DNA of 64,000 nucleotides from Corynebacterium urealyticum DSM 7109 (GCF_000069945.1 NC_010545.1:1426001-1490000), one strand, 5' to 3'. Positions 38,642 to 47,426 are shown, counted from the first letter of the stretch. The notes: generated from the sequence alone by a model not told the origin. Program-made: numbers and translations.

Positions 38642-38788
38642 ATTTCCTCCTCAATAAGGATGGTTTCGATGCTCGTTTAGGTTACTCGCAGAGCGGTGCG
38701 AATTCCACAACCTCACGCTCCGTCCTCCCGTACAACGAAGGTTGCCCCGAAACTATTCCATCCTTTTGATAGACCCCTGATTCTGCTC

Positions 38789-38794
38789 TAGCCT
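38789..38794 (+). promoter_or_regulatory. -10 element of the DUF3043 gene, leaderless
   Basis: TAGCCT, then 7 bp, then GTG 38802. No ribosome site is present. Confidence 0.5.
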
Positions 38795-38801
38795 AAGAGG
38801 C

Positions 38802-39512
38802 GTGAAAAAGTCGCGTAAGAACAGCACATCCACTTCCGCTGCCGCCAGCTCCGCCGCAGCATCCGCCGAGGCCGCCCCAGAGGCCCAGGACAAGCAGCCG
38901 ACCAACAAGGCCTTCACCCCGCCGAAGGGTCGCCCGACCCCGAAGCGTAACGAGCAGGAGCGCCAGGCCGGCGTGCGCCGCGGACCTTACCAGGGCCCAG
39001 AGACCCCGGCCGAGGCCCGCAAGCGTCGTAAGGAGCTCAAAGCCTCCATGTCCAAGGAGGAGTACAAGGAGCTCAAGGCCAAGGAGCGCCAGGAGCGCGA
39101 GGCCGAGCGCCGCCACATCAACGAGCGCATGATGGCCGGAGATGAACGCTACCTCATGGACCGCGATAAGGGCCCGGAGCGTCGCTTCGTCCGCGACTGG
39201 GTGGATTCGCACCGCTACCTCGGCAACTTCTTCATGCCGATCGCGCTGGTCGTGGTCGTGATTATGGTGATCGGCCTGCGCAACCCGATGCTGGCTAACA
39301 CCGCCTCCCTGGTGATGTTCGGCATCCTGATCCTCATGGTCATCGAGGGCATCATCCTGGGCCGCAAAGTCAACCGCCTGGTGCGCGAGAAGTACCCGGA
39401 CACCACGCTGGGTAAGTTCGGGCTGGGCATGTACGCCTTCGGCCGCGCGACGATGATCCGCAAGATGCGTAACCCTGCCCCGCAGGTGGAGATCGGCGAG
39501 GACGTTCGCTAA
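38802..39512 (+). CDS. DUF3043 domain-containing membrane protein
   Basis: 236 residues from GTG 38802. An N-terminal Ser/Ala-rich segment is followed by KGRPTPKRNEQERQAGVRRGPYQGPETPAEARKRRKELK, the highly charged start of DUF3043. Two membrane helices lie at about 145-165 and 170-190, then a short tail. The family is universal in actinobacteria and of unknown function. Its stop codon directly abuts the cobT start (TAAATG), so the two are cotranscribed and probably coupled. Confidence 0.9.
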   Translation: MKKSRKNSTSTSAAASSAAASAEAAPEAQDKQPTNKAFTPPKGRPTPKRNEQERQAGVRRGPYQGPETPAEARKRRKELKASMSKEEYKELKAKERQEREAERRHINERMMAGDERYLMDRDKGPERRFVRDWVDSHRYLGNFFMPIALVVVVIMVIGLRNPMLANTASLVMFGILILMVIEGIILGRKVNRLVREKYPDTTLGKFGLGMYAFGRATMIRKMRNPAPQVEIGEDVR

Positions 39513-40496
39513 ATGGCAGTGGACTTCACGGCCGTGGAAGCAGTCGATCCGACGCGTGTTGCTGAGGCGACCCGCCGGCTGGAGGCGACGACGATGGCTG
39601 CCGGTGGCGGCCGTGCGAGCTTGGGGGAGCTCGCCGCCTGGGGTGGCTGGTTGGCGGCCTGCCAGGGCCGGGAGCTGCCCGCCGCGCTGGAGCGCGTGAC
39701 CTTGGCGGTCGTCGCGGGTGGGTCTTCAACGACGCCCAGCGTGTCCGTTCTCCCCGAGGACTCCCTTTCCCAGGTGGGCGAGCTGTATGCCTCGGGTCGC
39801 TCCCCCGTCGCCGCCGCTGCTGTGGCCCAGGCTGTTCGGGTGGAGTTTATCGACGCCAACACCGCGGCCGCCGATCAGCTTTCCACCGAGACGGAATCCT
39901 CTGGGGCGGAGCCCGGCCTCGAGGAGTGGCTGGCGGCCGGTGCGGCCTTCGCGGACGCGGAGGCGGATAAGGGCACGGAGCTGCTGCTGCTCGGCGATTT
40001 CGGCCCGGGCACCACGACCGCGGCCGCAACGATCATTGGCGCGATCTGCGGGATCGAGCCGGTGAAGGTCATCGGTTGGGGTTCCGGCATTGATGACCAG
40101 GGCTGGCGGCGCAAGGTAGCCCAGATTCGCGACGGCATGTTCGCGGTGCGGGATGTGCGCACCGAGCCCCGCGAGATCCTCTCCCGAGCGGCCGCGCCGC
40201 ATATCGCGGTGCTGACCGGGATGCTCGCGCAGGCCGCGATCCGGCGCACGCCGGTGATCTTCGATGGTGCGGGCTGCGCGGCGGCCGCGCTGTGCGCGCA
40301 GATGCTGGCTCCCACCGCTCGCGACTGGTGGCAGCCTGCCTCCCCCGGCACGGAGCCGGCGATCGTGCCGGCGCTCGGCGCCTTGGGCTTAAGCCCAATC
40401 CTGCCGACCGGGATCGGCCTGGGTCAGGGAGCGGGTACGCTGCTGGCGCTGCCGCACTTGCGCCTGGCCACACAGTTCGCCGAGGGCGAGGCATAA
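39513..40496 (+). CDS. cobT: Nicotinate-nucleotide--dimethylbenzimidazole phosphoribosyltransferase-like protein
   Basis: 327 residues, slightly shorter than typical CobT (about 350). LLLLGDFGPGTTTAAATIIGAI, EPVKVIGWGSGIDD and IFDGAGCAAAALCAQML match the CobT family, which activates the lower ligand for cobalamin assembly. At the C-terminus, where many CobTs have LGEGTGAALALP with the catalytic Glu, this protein has GLGQGAGTLLALP, a Gln. No other cobalamin genes are adjacent. It may be a divergent or altered-specificity phosphoribosyltransferase. Confidence 0.82.
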   Translation: MAVDFTAVEAVDPTRVAEATRRLEATTMAAGGGRASLGELAAWGGWLAACQGRELPAALERVTLAVVAGGSSTTPSVSVLPEDSLSQVGELYASGRSPVAAAAVAQAVRVEFIDANTAAADQLSTETESSGAEPGLEEWLAAGAAFADAEADKGTELLLLGDFGPGTTTAAATIIGAICGIEPVKVIGWGSGIDDQGWRRKVAQIRDGMFAVRDVRTEPREILSRAAAPHIAVLTGMLAQAAIRRTPVIFDGAGCAAAALCAQMLAPTARDWWQPASPGTEPAIVPALGALGLSPILPTGIGLGQGAGTLLALPHLRLATQFAEGEA

Positions 40497-40498
40497 GA

Positions 40499-40559
40499 CC
40501 GCACTCCCCTGATCAGCGCCCTGCCTAGCAACGCTTCAGGCTCCAGCGCCACCGAAAGT
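40499..40559. repeat. 61-bp direct repeat, copy 1
   Basis: Matches 41449-41509 with 4 mismatches in 61 bp (offset 950). It begins right at the cobT stop codon. It reproduces the left half of the ilvE terminator stem but lacks its pairing partner. Confidence 0.9.
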
Positions 40560-40564
40560 GAACT

Positions 40565-40586
40565 AGCCCCCGAAAGTTGGGCTTTT
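40565..40586 (+). terminator. Weak terminator after cobT
   Basis: AGCCC (40565-40569) pairs with GGGCT (40579-40583), followed by TTT. A 5-bp stem with a U tract, immediately after repeat copy 1. Confidence 0.5.
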
Positions 40587-40684
40587 AACCCTAGGCCTTT
40601 GAGCCGTTGTTGGATGCGTTCATTGTTGGACCACTTACTGCTAGCGCTGATCTTCGCTCAGCGAACTTCGTACTCTCAACGGAA

Positions 40685-40740
40685 AACTGCTCCCCAGTAG
40701 TTGGTAGCTGATAACTCAGCCCAACTACTGGGGAGCAGTT
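40685..40740. terminator. 20-bp inverted repeat, terminator of the island membrane-protein gene
   Basis: AACTGCTCCCCAGTAGTTGG at 40685-40704 pairs perfectly with 40721-40740 across a 16-base loop. It lies 3 bp downstream of the minus-strand gene stop. Flanking sequence is A/T rich, so it can act in both directions. Confidence 0.8.
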
Positions 40741-40743
40741 CAT

Positions 40744-41274
40744 TTATTTAGCGGAGTTTCTTCGGTTTATGAGTCGTCTAATCGCGACAGCTAGCAGGTT
40801 GAAAGGGGTGCAAAGCAGCGCTATTCCCACAAAGGCAAAAACAACCCCAATTCCTTCTTGGGATGATATTCCAAAGGCTGCATCGAAGGCGAAAGCTGTG
40901 CCAAAACCTGAGCCTGTAAGAAGAGCTATAATGAGAGATTCCTTGACGGACCTGTAGTTAACATATGCAATGATGCTCGATCCGAGTATCAGGGAAATTC
41001 CGCAACCAATAATCTGCCATTTAGGGAATTGATTAGGCGCGCCATATAGAAAAAACTCTTCAATGCTTGATCCCGGAGACCATGAAAGCCAGGCTGCAGC
41101 TGACAGAATTCCAACAAGAAAAGATGCAACGGGTGCCCTATATGGAAGTCGTGAGTTCTGAGCACTTTCAGGAACATGCCTGTTTATTAAAACGTAAACT
41201 ACTACGGTGGGAACCAGCACCAAGATAAAGGCGACCCAAAGGAAATGCCGAGGGTGAAAATTTCCAATCAGCAT
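40744..41274 (-). CDS. Hypothetical membrane protein in a repeat-flanked island
   Basis: 176 residues from ATG 41274, which has GGAG 5 bp upstream; the frame is open to 41289. About five hydrophobic segments are visible (FLWVAFILVLVPTVVVYVLI, ASFLVGILSAAAWLSW, WQIIGCGISLILGSSIIAYV, SLIIALLTGSGFGTAFAF, GVVFAFVGIALLCTPFNLLA). I recognise no family. Base composition is clearly more A/T rich than the neighbours and codon use is less GC-biased, so it was probably acquired. It follows a truncated ORF (41286-41486) with which it may be coupled, and is enclosed by 61-bp direct repeats. Confidence 0.7.
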   Translation of the reverse strand: MLIGNFHPRHFLWVAFILVLVPTVVVYVLINRHVPESAQNSRLPYRAPVASFLVGILSAAAWLSWSPGSSIEEFFLYGAPNQFPKWQIIGCGISLILGSSIIAYVNYRSVKESLIIALLTGSGFGTAFAFDAAFGISSQEGIGVVFAFVGIALLCTPFNLLAVAIRRLINRRNSAK

Positions 41275-41285
41275 TGCGTCTCCAA

Positions 41286-41486
41286 TCAAAGATTATCGCC
41301 GTGCGCTCCTATAACAATAGCCCAGTAGTCGCACCCTGATGAGATAGCAACACCACCATATTTCCCCTGAGTGGAATTGGGAACCGGACATCTACTTGCA
41401 GTGCGAGCAATCGTTTCGGGGCTTATGGAAGATGGGTTCTTTTGATCAACCGCACTCCCCTGAGCAGCGCCCTGCCTAGCAACGCT
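41286..41486 (-). pseudogene. C-terminal fragment of an unknown protein
   Basis: An open frame of 66 codons with no start codon begins after a TGA inside repeat copy 2 and ends at TGA 41286-41288. The product ends YGGVAISSGCDYWAIVIG..., which looks like real protein rather than noise. Its stop lies 9 bp before the membrane-protein start. The sequence entering from the repeat suggests that the upstream part was lost when the island inserted. The family is unknown. Confidence 0.5.
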
Positions 41487-41509
41487 TCAGGCCCCGGCGC
41501 CGCCGAAAG
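41449..41509. repeat. 61-bp direct repeat, copy 2
   Basis: Second copy of 40499-40559 with 4 mismatches. It contains the left arm of the intact ilvE terminator. Confidence 0.9.
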
Positions 41510-41535
41510 ATGGTGGCCCGGGGCCTGAAGTTTCG
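41485..41535. terminator. Terminator hairpin downstream of ilvE
   Basis: CTTCAGGCCCCGG (41485-41497) pairs perfectly with CCGGGGCCTGAAG (41518-41530), then TTTCG on the plus strand. It was probably the shared cobT/ilvE terminator before the island inserted. Confidence 0.75.
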
Positions 41536-41589
41536 CTCCACACCACCGCGCGAGGCGCGTTACGGAGCTAGTGCGTTATTGCAGGCGCC

Positions 41590-42753
41590 CTACTGCAGAT
41601 CCTCAGCCGGAACCAGGGTGTGCAGCCAACCGTGCTTATCCTCCACGGCACCACGCTGGATGCCGGTGAGGTGGTCGCGCAGCCGCATGGTGACCTCACC
41701 GGTCTGGGCACCGTTGATCTCGTACGCACCGCCGGCGTACTTGACGGAGCCCACCGGGGTGACCACCGCGGCGGTGCCGCAGGCCAGCACCTCGGAGAGC
41801 ATGCCGGAGTTCGCGGCCTGCTCCCACTCCTCGATGGAGATACGGCGCTCGTTGACGTTGTAGCCCAGGTCGCGGGCGACCTGGATCAGGGAGTCGCGGG
41901 TAACACCCGGCAGCAGGGAGCCGGAGAGCTCCGGGGTGATGACCTCGGCGTTCTCGCCCTCGCCGAAGACGAACATGAGGTTCATGCCGCCCATTTCCTC
42001 GACCCACTTGCGCTCAACGGCGTCCAGCCATACGACCTGGTCGCAGCCCTGCTCGGCGGCCTGGGCCTGTGCCATGAGGGAACCGGCGTAGTTACCGGCG
42101 CACTTCGCAGCCCCCGTGCCGCCGGGCGCGGCGCGCACGTACTCGGTGGACAGCCACACGCTCACCGGCTTGATGCCGCCGGTGAAGTAGGCGCCCGCCG
42201 GGGAGGCGATGACGATGTAGGTGTAGGTCTTGGACGGCTGGACACCCAGGTGCACGTCCCGGGCGATCATCAGCGGGCGCAGGTACAGCGCGGCCTCGCC
42301 GCCTGCGGCTGGCACCCACTCGTGGTCGATGGCGACCAGCTGCTTCAGAGACTCGAGGAACAGCTCCTCCGGCAGCGGGGCCATGCCCAGGCGCTCGGCG
42401 GAACGGGCCATACGCTGGGCATTCTGCTCCGGGCGGAAGGTGGCGATGCTGCCGTCCGGCTGGCGGTAGGCCTTGATGCCTTCGAAGATGGCCTGGCCGT
42501 AGTGGAAGACCATGCTGGCCGGGTCCATGGTCAGCGGACCGTAGGGTTCGACGCGGGCGTTGTGCCAGCCGATCTCCTCGTCGTAGTCGATGAGGACCAT
42601 GTGGTCGGTGAAGTGGACGCCGAACCCCGGGTTCTCGAGGACCTTGGCGATGTCCGCCGAAGAGGTGCGGTTCTCGTTCGGGGTGACGGTGAAGCTCAGA
42701 TTGGTGTTTGGTGCGGTGGTGTTCGGTGTGCTTTCGCTCATGGCTACAACCAT
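41590..42753 (-). CDS. ilvE: Branched-chain amino acid aminotransferase
   Basis: 387-residue class IV PLP aminotransferase. MVFHYGQAIFEGIKAYRQPDGS is near residue 83, YLRPLMIARDVHLGV in the middle, and GAAKCAGNYAGSLMAQAQA contains the PLP lysine. EMGGMNLMFVFG and LACGTAAVVTPVG complete the fold. It interconverts Leu/Ile/Val and their keto acids. The start is ambiguous: ATG 42753 has GAGGAA only 2 bp upstream, and ATG 42741 (MSESTPN) has it 14 bp upstream. Confidence 0.96.
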   Translation of the reverse strand: MVVAMSESTPNTTAPNTNLSFTVTPNENRTSSADIAKVLENPGFGVHFTDHMVLIDYDEEIGWHNARVEPYGPLTMDPASMVFHYGQAIFEGIKAYRQPDGSIATFRPEQNAQRMARSAERLGMAPLPEELFLESLKQLVAIDHEWVPAAGGEAALYLRPLMIARDVHLGVQPSKTYTYIVIASPAGAYFTGGIKPVSVWLSTEYVRAAPGGTGAAKCAGNYAGSLMAQAQAAEQGCDQVVWLDAVERKWVEEMGGMNLMFVFGEGENAEVITPELSGSLLPGVTRDSLIQVARDLGYNVNERRISIEEWEQAANSGMLSEVLACGTAAVVTPVGSVKYAGGAYEINGAQTGEVTMRLRDHLTGIQRGAVEDKHGWLHTLVPAEDLQ

Positions 42754-42830
42754 AGTTCCTCGAAAAATTGTGAGTACAGTTGATGGCGCATTAGTGAGAT
42801 TCTGCGTTGCGAAAGGATTGATTTTCGATC

Positions 42831-44468
42831 ATGACCACCCAGCCAGGCCAGCCGATCGCGCTGGATCCCGCCCAGATTTATTCCGCCCTGCCGAACCGCG
42901 GCACGATGCCGACGATTGACCTCGTCGCGGAGCTTCCGGCGGACGCGGAGGTGGACACGCTGATCGTTCCGGTGTTCCAGGGTGCCAACGGCCTGGAGCT
43001 GGCCGCCACGGGTTCTGGCCTGTTGAGCAAGGAGCAGGAGATTACCCTGTGGCGCGTGCTCACCAGCGTGGGTGCGACTGGCAAGCGCGAGGAGCTGACC
43101 CCAGTGCCGGGCGAGCTGCTGGCGACCGAGGGCTCGGCCCCGGCGACCAAAATCCTGGCCCTGGGCCTGGGCGATATCGACGACTCCACGGACGAGGACA
43201 TCCGCGAGCTCGCGGGCGTGGCCTCCCGTGCCGCTGGTCTGGGTTCGAAGGTTGTGTCCAGCCTCGGCCTGATCTCCCCTGAGGCCGCGCTCGTCGGTCA
43301 CGCGCTGGGTGGTTACCGTTTCGCTGGTTTCAAGGGCGCTTCCGCCAAGAACGCTGCTAGCCAGGACGCTGCTGGCCAGGACGCTGCTGGCCAGGACGAC
43401 GCCGCCGCGTCCGACTCCCCCGTCACCATCACGGTCCTCGCCCGCGAGGCCGACGCCGCCCTGCTGGCCCAGGCTCAGGTTGACGCCGCCGCGGTGGCGC
43501 TGGCCCGTGACTTCGTGAATACCCCGGCGAACTTCCTGTACCCGGAGACCTATGCCAACACGATCCGCGAGATCGCTGAGGCCGTGGGGCTGGGCGTCGA
43601 GATCCTGGATGAAAAGGAGCTGGAGCAGAAGGGCTACGGCGGCATCGTCGGCGTCGGTAAGGGCAGTGAGCACGCCCCGCGCCTGGTGCGTCTGACCCAC
43701 GAGCCGTCCGCGGATAACGAGGCACCGCAGGTGGCACTCGTCGGTAAGGGTGTGACCTTCGATACCGGCGGTATTTCTCTGAAGCCGGGCGCGAATATGT
43801 GGGACATGATTTCGGACATGGGTGGCTCCGCGGCTGTCGTCGCCACGATGGTGGCGGCCGCGCGCCTGGACCTGCCGATGAAGGTCATCGCCACGATCCC
43901 GTTGGCGGAGAACACCCCGAGCTCCACGGCAACCCGCCCGGGTGACGTGCTGCGCCACTACAACGGCCTGACCACCGAGGTGTTGAACACGGATGCGGAG
44001 GGCCGCCTGATCCTGGCCGATGCGATGGCTCGTGCCTGCGAGGACGAGCCGGATTACCTCATCGAGACCGCGACCCTGACCGGCGCGCAGATGGTGGCGC
44101 TGGGCAACCGCACCCCGGGCGTGATGGGTTCCATCGCCTTCCGCGACAAGGTGGCGGAACTGTCCCAGGAGATCGGCGAGAACGGCTGGGCTATGCCGCT
44201 GCCGCCTGAGCTCGGCGAGGCTCTGAAGTCCGATGTGGCCGACCTGCGCAATATCTCCGCCAGCCGCTGGGGTGGCATGTCGGTGGCCGGCCACTACCTG
44301 GCTAACTTCGTGACCGAGGGCGTGGAGTGGGTACACATCGATATCGCCGGCCCGGCGTATAACACCGAGGGCGCGTTCGGCTACACCCCGAAGCGCGGCA
44401 CGGGCGTGCCGGTGCGTACGATCCTGGCGACCCTGCGCCACCTGGCAGGGACCACCAAGGGGGGCTAA
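42831..44468 (+). CDS. pepA: Leucyl aminopeptidase (M17)
   Basis: 545 residues. The C-terminal catalytic domain has VGKGVTFDTGGISLKP with the metal/catalytic Lys and Asp, and the M17 signature NTDAEGRLILADAMA. The N-terminal macro-like domain contains an unusual Ala/Gln/Asp linker made from three 15-bp tandem repeats (43350-43394). It is a cytoplasmic di-metal peptidase releasing N-terminal Leu and other residues. AAAGGA lies upstream of ATG 42831. It diverges from ilvE. Confidence 0.96.
   Translation: MTTQPGQPIALDPAQIYSALPNRGTMPTIDLVAELPADAEVDTLIVPVFQGANGLELAATGSGLLSKEQEITLWRVLTSVGATGKREELTPVPGELLATEGSAPATKILALGLGDIDDSTDEDIRELAGVASRAAGLGSKVVSSLGLISPEAALVGHALGGYRFAGFKGASAKNAASQDAAGQDAAGQDDAAASDSPVTITVLAREADAALLAQAQVDAAAVALARDFVNTPANFLYPETYANTIREIAEAVGLGVEILDEKELEQKGYGGIVGVGKGSEHAPRLVRLTHEPSADNEAPQVALVGKGVTFDTGGISLKPGANMWDMISDMGGSAAVVATMVAAARLDLPMKVIATIPLAENTPSSTATRPGDVLRHYNGLTTEVLNTDAEGRLILADAMARACEDEPDYLIETATLTGAQMVALGNRTPGVMGSIAFRDKVAELSQEIGENGWAMPLPPELGEALKSDVADLRNISASRWGGMSVAGHYLANFVTEGVEWVHIDIAGPAYNTEGAFGYTPKRGTGVPVRTILATLRHLAGTTKGG
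43350..43394 (+). repeat. 15-bp tandem repeat inside pepA
   Basis: Three consecutive units of (a/g)acgctgct(a/g)gccag encode N/D-A-A-S/G-Q. The first unit differs at two bases and the other two are identical. It keeps the frame and lengthens a surface linker between the two PepA domains. Confidence 0.85.
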
Positions 44469-44540
44469 GCCCAAGCCCTGGCCCTCCCCCTCGGCTAGAA
44501 CTGCCCGGGGCTAGGCTTTCTCTCCCCCCCCCCCGGAGGG

Positions 44541-44952
44541 CTAAGACTCCTCTTCCGAGCGGCGCGCCTGTTCCATGCGGGCGCGCCGTTCGCGCTGTTC
44601 GAGGCGCTTTTTTGATCAGCCGGTCACGCTCGATGCGGTCGCGCATGCGCTGCGGGTAGCCGGTCTCTTCGGCGAAGTAGAGGGGGATGCCGAGCTTCTT
44701 GGCGACCACGTCGATGCCCTTCGGCCCGCCGATCTTGCGGCGCGTCCAGTCCCCGGAGCCGTCGACGAGAACGACCGACATCTCGTTGATGATGGTTTCG
44801 GGTTCCACGAAGCCCTCCACCCCACCTGCCTGTCCGCCATGCTGCGCGGACCAGGTGCTCAGGTACTCCAAATCACGTGCGCGGATGGTGTCTCCGGGCG
44901 CACGCGGCGGCTTGGTCTGATTCTTGCTGGATCGGCCAAAAAGATTGAACAC
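44541..44952 (-). CDS. Conserved hypothetical protein, frameshifted near its C-terminus
   Basis: Starts MFNLFGRSSKNQTKPPRAPGD at ATG 44952. The first 115 residues read cleanly to RDRLIKK, after which the frame runs into an implausible Arg/Gly/Pro-rich sequence as far as 44302, overlapping pepA. Skipping one base in the A6 run (plus-strand T6, 44608-44613) restores RLEQRERRARMEQARRSEEES and a TAG at 44541. So the true gene is about 136 aa with a +1 indel, either real or a sequencing error. Conserved core SVVLVDGSGDWTRRKIGGPKGIDVVAKKLGIPLY. Family function unknown; it diverges from the E2 gene. Confidence 0.75.
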
Positions 44953-45092
44953 AACTAGCCATTCTAGGCAGTCCGGTTCTCGGTCGGGGTTGGGTGCGTC
45001 GAAAGTTGCTTGAGAGCGTACAATTGTTGAGTAACTGGTCTTTAAAACTCGACCACAGCTAGTTTTCGCGTTTCAAGAGGAGCTTCAACACC

Positions 45093-47282
45093 ATGGCGCA
45101 GTCCGTCGAAATGCCCGAGTTGGGCGAATCGGTCACTGAGGGCACCATCACCCAGTGGCTGAAGAAGGTTGGCGACAAGGTAGAGGTGGATGAGCCTTTG
45201 CTCGAGGTGTCCACCGACAAGGTTGATACCGAGATCCCCTCCCCTGTTGCCGGCATTCTGCTGAAGGTAATGGCCGAAGAGGACGACACCATCGAGGTCG
45301 GTTCCGTCATCGCTGAGATCGGCGAGGAGGATGAAGCTCCTTCCTCCGATGACGAGGGCGACGACTCCTCCAACGAGGACGAGGCTGCGGACAGCTCCGA
45401 CGAGGAGGCTGAGGACTCCTCCGAGGACTCCTCCTCCGATGATGCATCCGAGGGTTCCGGTGAGGGCGAGGACGTCACCATGCCGGAGCTCGGCGAGTCC
45501 GTCACCGAGGGCACCATCACCCAGTGGCTGAAGTCCGTCGGCGACAAGGTCGAGGTCGACGAGCCACTGCTCGAGGTCTCCACCGACAAGGTCGACACCG
45601 AGATCCCATCCCCGGTCGCAGGCACCCTGGTCGAGATCCTCGCTGAGGAGGACGACACCGTCGAGGTCGGCGACGTCATCGCCCGCATCGGCGACGGCGA
45701 GGCTAAGCCGGCCAAGAAGGAAGAGCCGAAGGCTGAGGAGCCGGAGGAGACCGAGGACGAGGACGCTGAGGCTTCCTCCGAGGACGCATCCGAGGACACC
45801 TCCGCCGATGAGTCTTCCGACGATTCCGCTTCCGAGGGTTCCGGTGAGGACGAGGACGTCACCATGCCGGAGCTCGGCGAGTCCGTCACCGAGGGCACCA
45901 TCACCCAGTGGCTGAAGTCCGTCGGCGACAAGGTCGAGGTCGACGAGCCACTGCTCGAGGTCTCCACCGACAAGGTCGACACCGAGATCCCATCCCCGGT
46001 CGCAGGCACCCTGGTCGAGATCCTCGCTGAGGAAGACGACACCGTCGAGGTCGGCGACGTCATCGCCCGCATCGGCGACGGCTCCGGCAAGCCTTCCAAG
46101 AAGGAAGAGCCGAAGAAGGAGAAGTCCGAGGACAAGTCTTCCGAGAAGGCTAAGGCGAAGGACGAGCAGAAGTCCGAGAAGAAGGACGACTCCAAGGACG
46201 AGCAGAAGTCCGAGAAGAAGGACTCCGGCAAGGACAAGGCCGCGGCCGCCCGCGAGGCGGCACGCGAGAAGGCTGCGAAGACCACCGCTCGCCCGAACGT
46301 CGCCGACCGCGGCGAGAAGTCCGGCTCCGCTGGCGAGCCGTCCGGCGATAACCTGCCGTACGTGACCCCGCTGGTCCGCAAGCTGGCCGAAAAGAACAAC
46401 GTGGACCTCTCCAAGGTCACCGGCACCGGCGTTGGTGGCCGCATCCGCAAGCAGGACGTCCTGGCCGCCGCCGAGGGCGAGGACATCACCACCGGCGCGA
46501 AGACCAACCTGCCGGCCGGCCCGCGTGCGTCCGCACACAAGGTCGACCCGGATAAGCAGGAGCTGATCGGCACGACCCAGAAGGTCAACCGCATCCGCGA
46601 GATCACGGCACGCACCACCCTGGAGTCCCTGCGCAACTCCGCGCAGCTGACCCAGGTCCACGAGGTCGACATGACCCTCGTCGCCGACCTGCGCGCGAAG
46701 TCCAAGAAGGCTTTCCAGGACGCCCACGGCGTGAACCTGACCTTCCTGCCGTTCTTCGCGAAGGCTGCCGTCGAGGCGCTCATCTCCCACCCGAACGTCA
46801 ACGCATCCTACAACGCTGAGACCAAGGAGATGACCTACCACGACCGCGTGAACCTGAGCATCGCGGTGGACACCGAGGACGGCCTGCTCTCCCCGGTCAT
46901 CCACGACGCGCAGGACCTGAGCCTGCCGGAGCTGGCGAAGGCCATCGCGGACATCGCTGACCGCGCACGCAACAAGAAGCTGAAGCCGAACGATCTGGCC
47001 GGTGGCACCTTCACCATCACCAACATCGGTTCCGAGGGCGCCCTGACCGACACCCCGATCCTGGTTCCGCCGCAGGCAGCCATGGTCGGCACCGGTGCGA
47101 TCGTGAAGCGCCCGGTCGTCCTCACCGAGGACGAGAACGAGGCCATCGCCATCCGCGACATGGTCTTCCTGCCGATGACCTACGACCACCAGGTCATCGA
47201 CGGCGCCGACGCAGGCCGCTTCATGTCCACCCTGCGTGACCGCCTGGAGAAGGGCGACTTCGAGGATGACCTGGAGCTCTAA
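45093..47282 (+). CDS. sucB: Dihydrolipoamide acyltransferase E2 component with three lipoyl domains
   Basis: 729 residues. Three lipoyl domains start at about residues 4, 128 and 256, each with the lipoylated Lys in [13 protein letters not shown], separated by Asp/Glu/Ser-rich and then Lys/Glu-rich linkers. The peripheral-subunit-binding domain is near 425-462 ([20 protein letters not shown]). The catalytic domain ends with DHQVIDG (H699, D703). In corynebacteria this E2, often named sucB, serves pyruvate dehydrogenase and the combined PDH/ODH complex (AceF). Lipoyl domains 2 and 3 are almost identical at DNA level. lipB and lipA follow. Confidence 0.95.
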   Translation: MAQSVEMPELGESVTEGTITQWLKKVGDKVEVDEPLLEVSTDKVDTEIPSPVAGILLKVMAEEDDTIEVGSVIAEIGEEDEAPSSDDEGDDSSNEDEAADSSDEEAEDSSEDSSSDDASEGSGEGEDVTMPELGESVTEGTITQWLKSVGDKVEVDEPLLEVSTDKVDTEIPSPVAGTLVEILAEEDDTVEVGDVIARIGDGEAKPAKKEEPKAEEPEETEDEDAEASSEDASEDTSADESSDDSASEGSGEDEDVTMPELGESVTEGTITQWLKSVGDKVEVDEPLLEVSTDKVDTEIPSPVAGTLVEILAEEDDTVEVGDVIARIGDGSGKPSKKEEPKKEKSEDKSSEKAKAKDEQKSEKKDDSKDEQKSEKKDSGKDKAAAAREAAREKAAKTTARPNVADRGEKSGSAGEPSGDNLPYVTPLVRKLAEKNNVDLSKVTGTGVGGRIRKQDVLAAAEGEDITTGAKTNLPAGPRASAHKVDPDKQELIGTTQKVNRIREITARTTLESLRNSAQLTQVHEVDMTLVADLRAKSKKAFQDAHGVNLTFLPFFAKAAVEALISHPNVNASYNAETKEMTYHDRVNLSIAVDTEDGLLSPVIHDAQDLSLPELAKAIADIADRARNKKLKPNDLAGGTFTITNIGSEGALTDTPILVPPQAAMVGTGAIVKRPVVLTEDENEAIAIRDMVFLPMTYDHQVIDGADAGRFMSTLRDRLEKGDFEDDLEL
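45447..45698 (+). repeat. 252-bp direct repeat, copy 1 (lipoyl domain 2)
   Basis: Differs from 45831-46082 at only two bases that I can see. It covers the whole second lipoyl domain and part of the acidic linker. Confidence 0.9.
45831..46082 (+). repeat. 252-bp direct repeat, copy 2 (lipoyl domain 3)
   Basis: Offset 384 bp from copy 1. The near-identity, including synonymous positions, points to recent duplication or gene conversion. Lipoyl domain 1 (from 45093) encodes a very similar protein with many synonymous differences. Confidence 0.9.
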
Positions 47283-47384
47283 AGCTCCCGCGCCGCTCAC
47301 GGTGGCGCTGGCTAAAGGCAGCGCCACGCGCGGAAGATAGCGCCCGCGGGTAGTTCCCAGCCACTAACGGGACCCGCAGTACTC

Positions 47385-47416
47385 AGACCCCCGAGCCTCA
47401 ACGCTTGGGGGTCTTT
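47385..47416 (+). terminator. Rho-independent terminator of the E2 gene
   Basis: AGACCCCCGAGC pairs with GCTTGGGGGTCT (one mismatch), followed by TTT. It ends just before the lipB promoter. Confidence 0.8.
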
Positions 47417-47426
47417 TGCTGCGCGC

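Noticed and set aside
38660..38700. DtxR/iron box near the Fe-S carrier gene
   Set aside because: TTTAGGTTA matches one half-site only; the other half is absent.
42744..44474. 576-codon minus-strand ORF over pepA
   Set aside because: Antisense shadow; pepA has the M17 signature.
45042..47327. Two long minus-strand ORFs (761 and 580 codons) over the E2 gene
   Set aside because: Repetitive Ser- or Leu/Asp-rich translations mirror the acidic linkers and lipoyl repeats on the coding strand.
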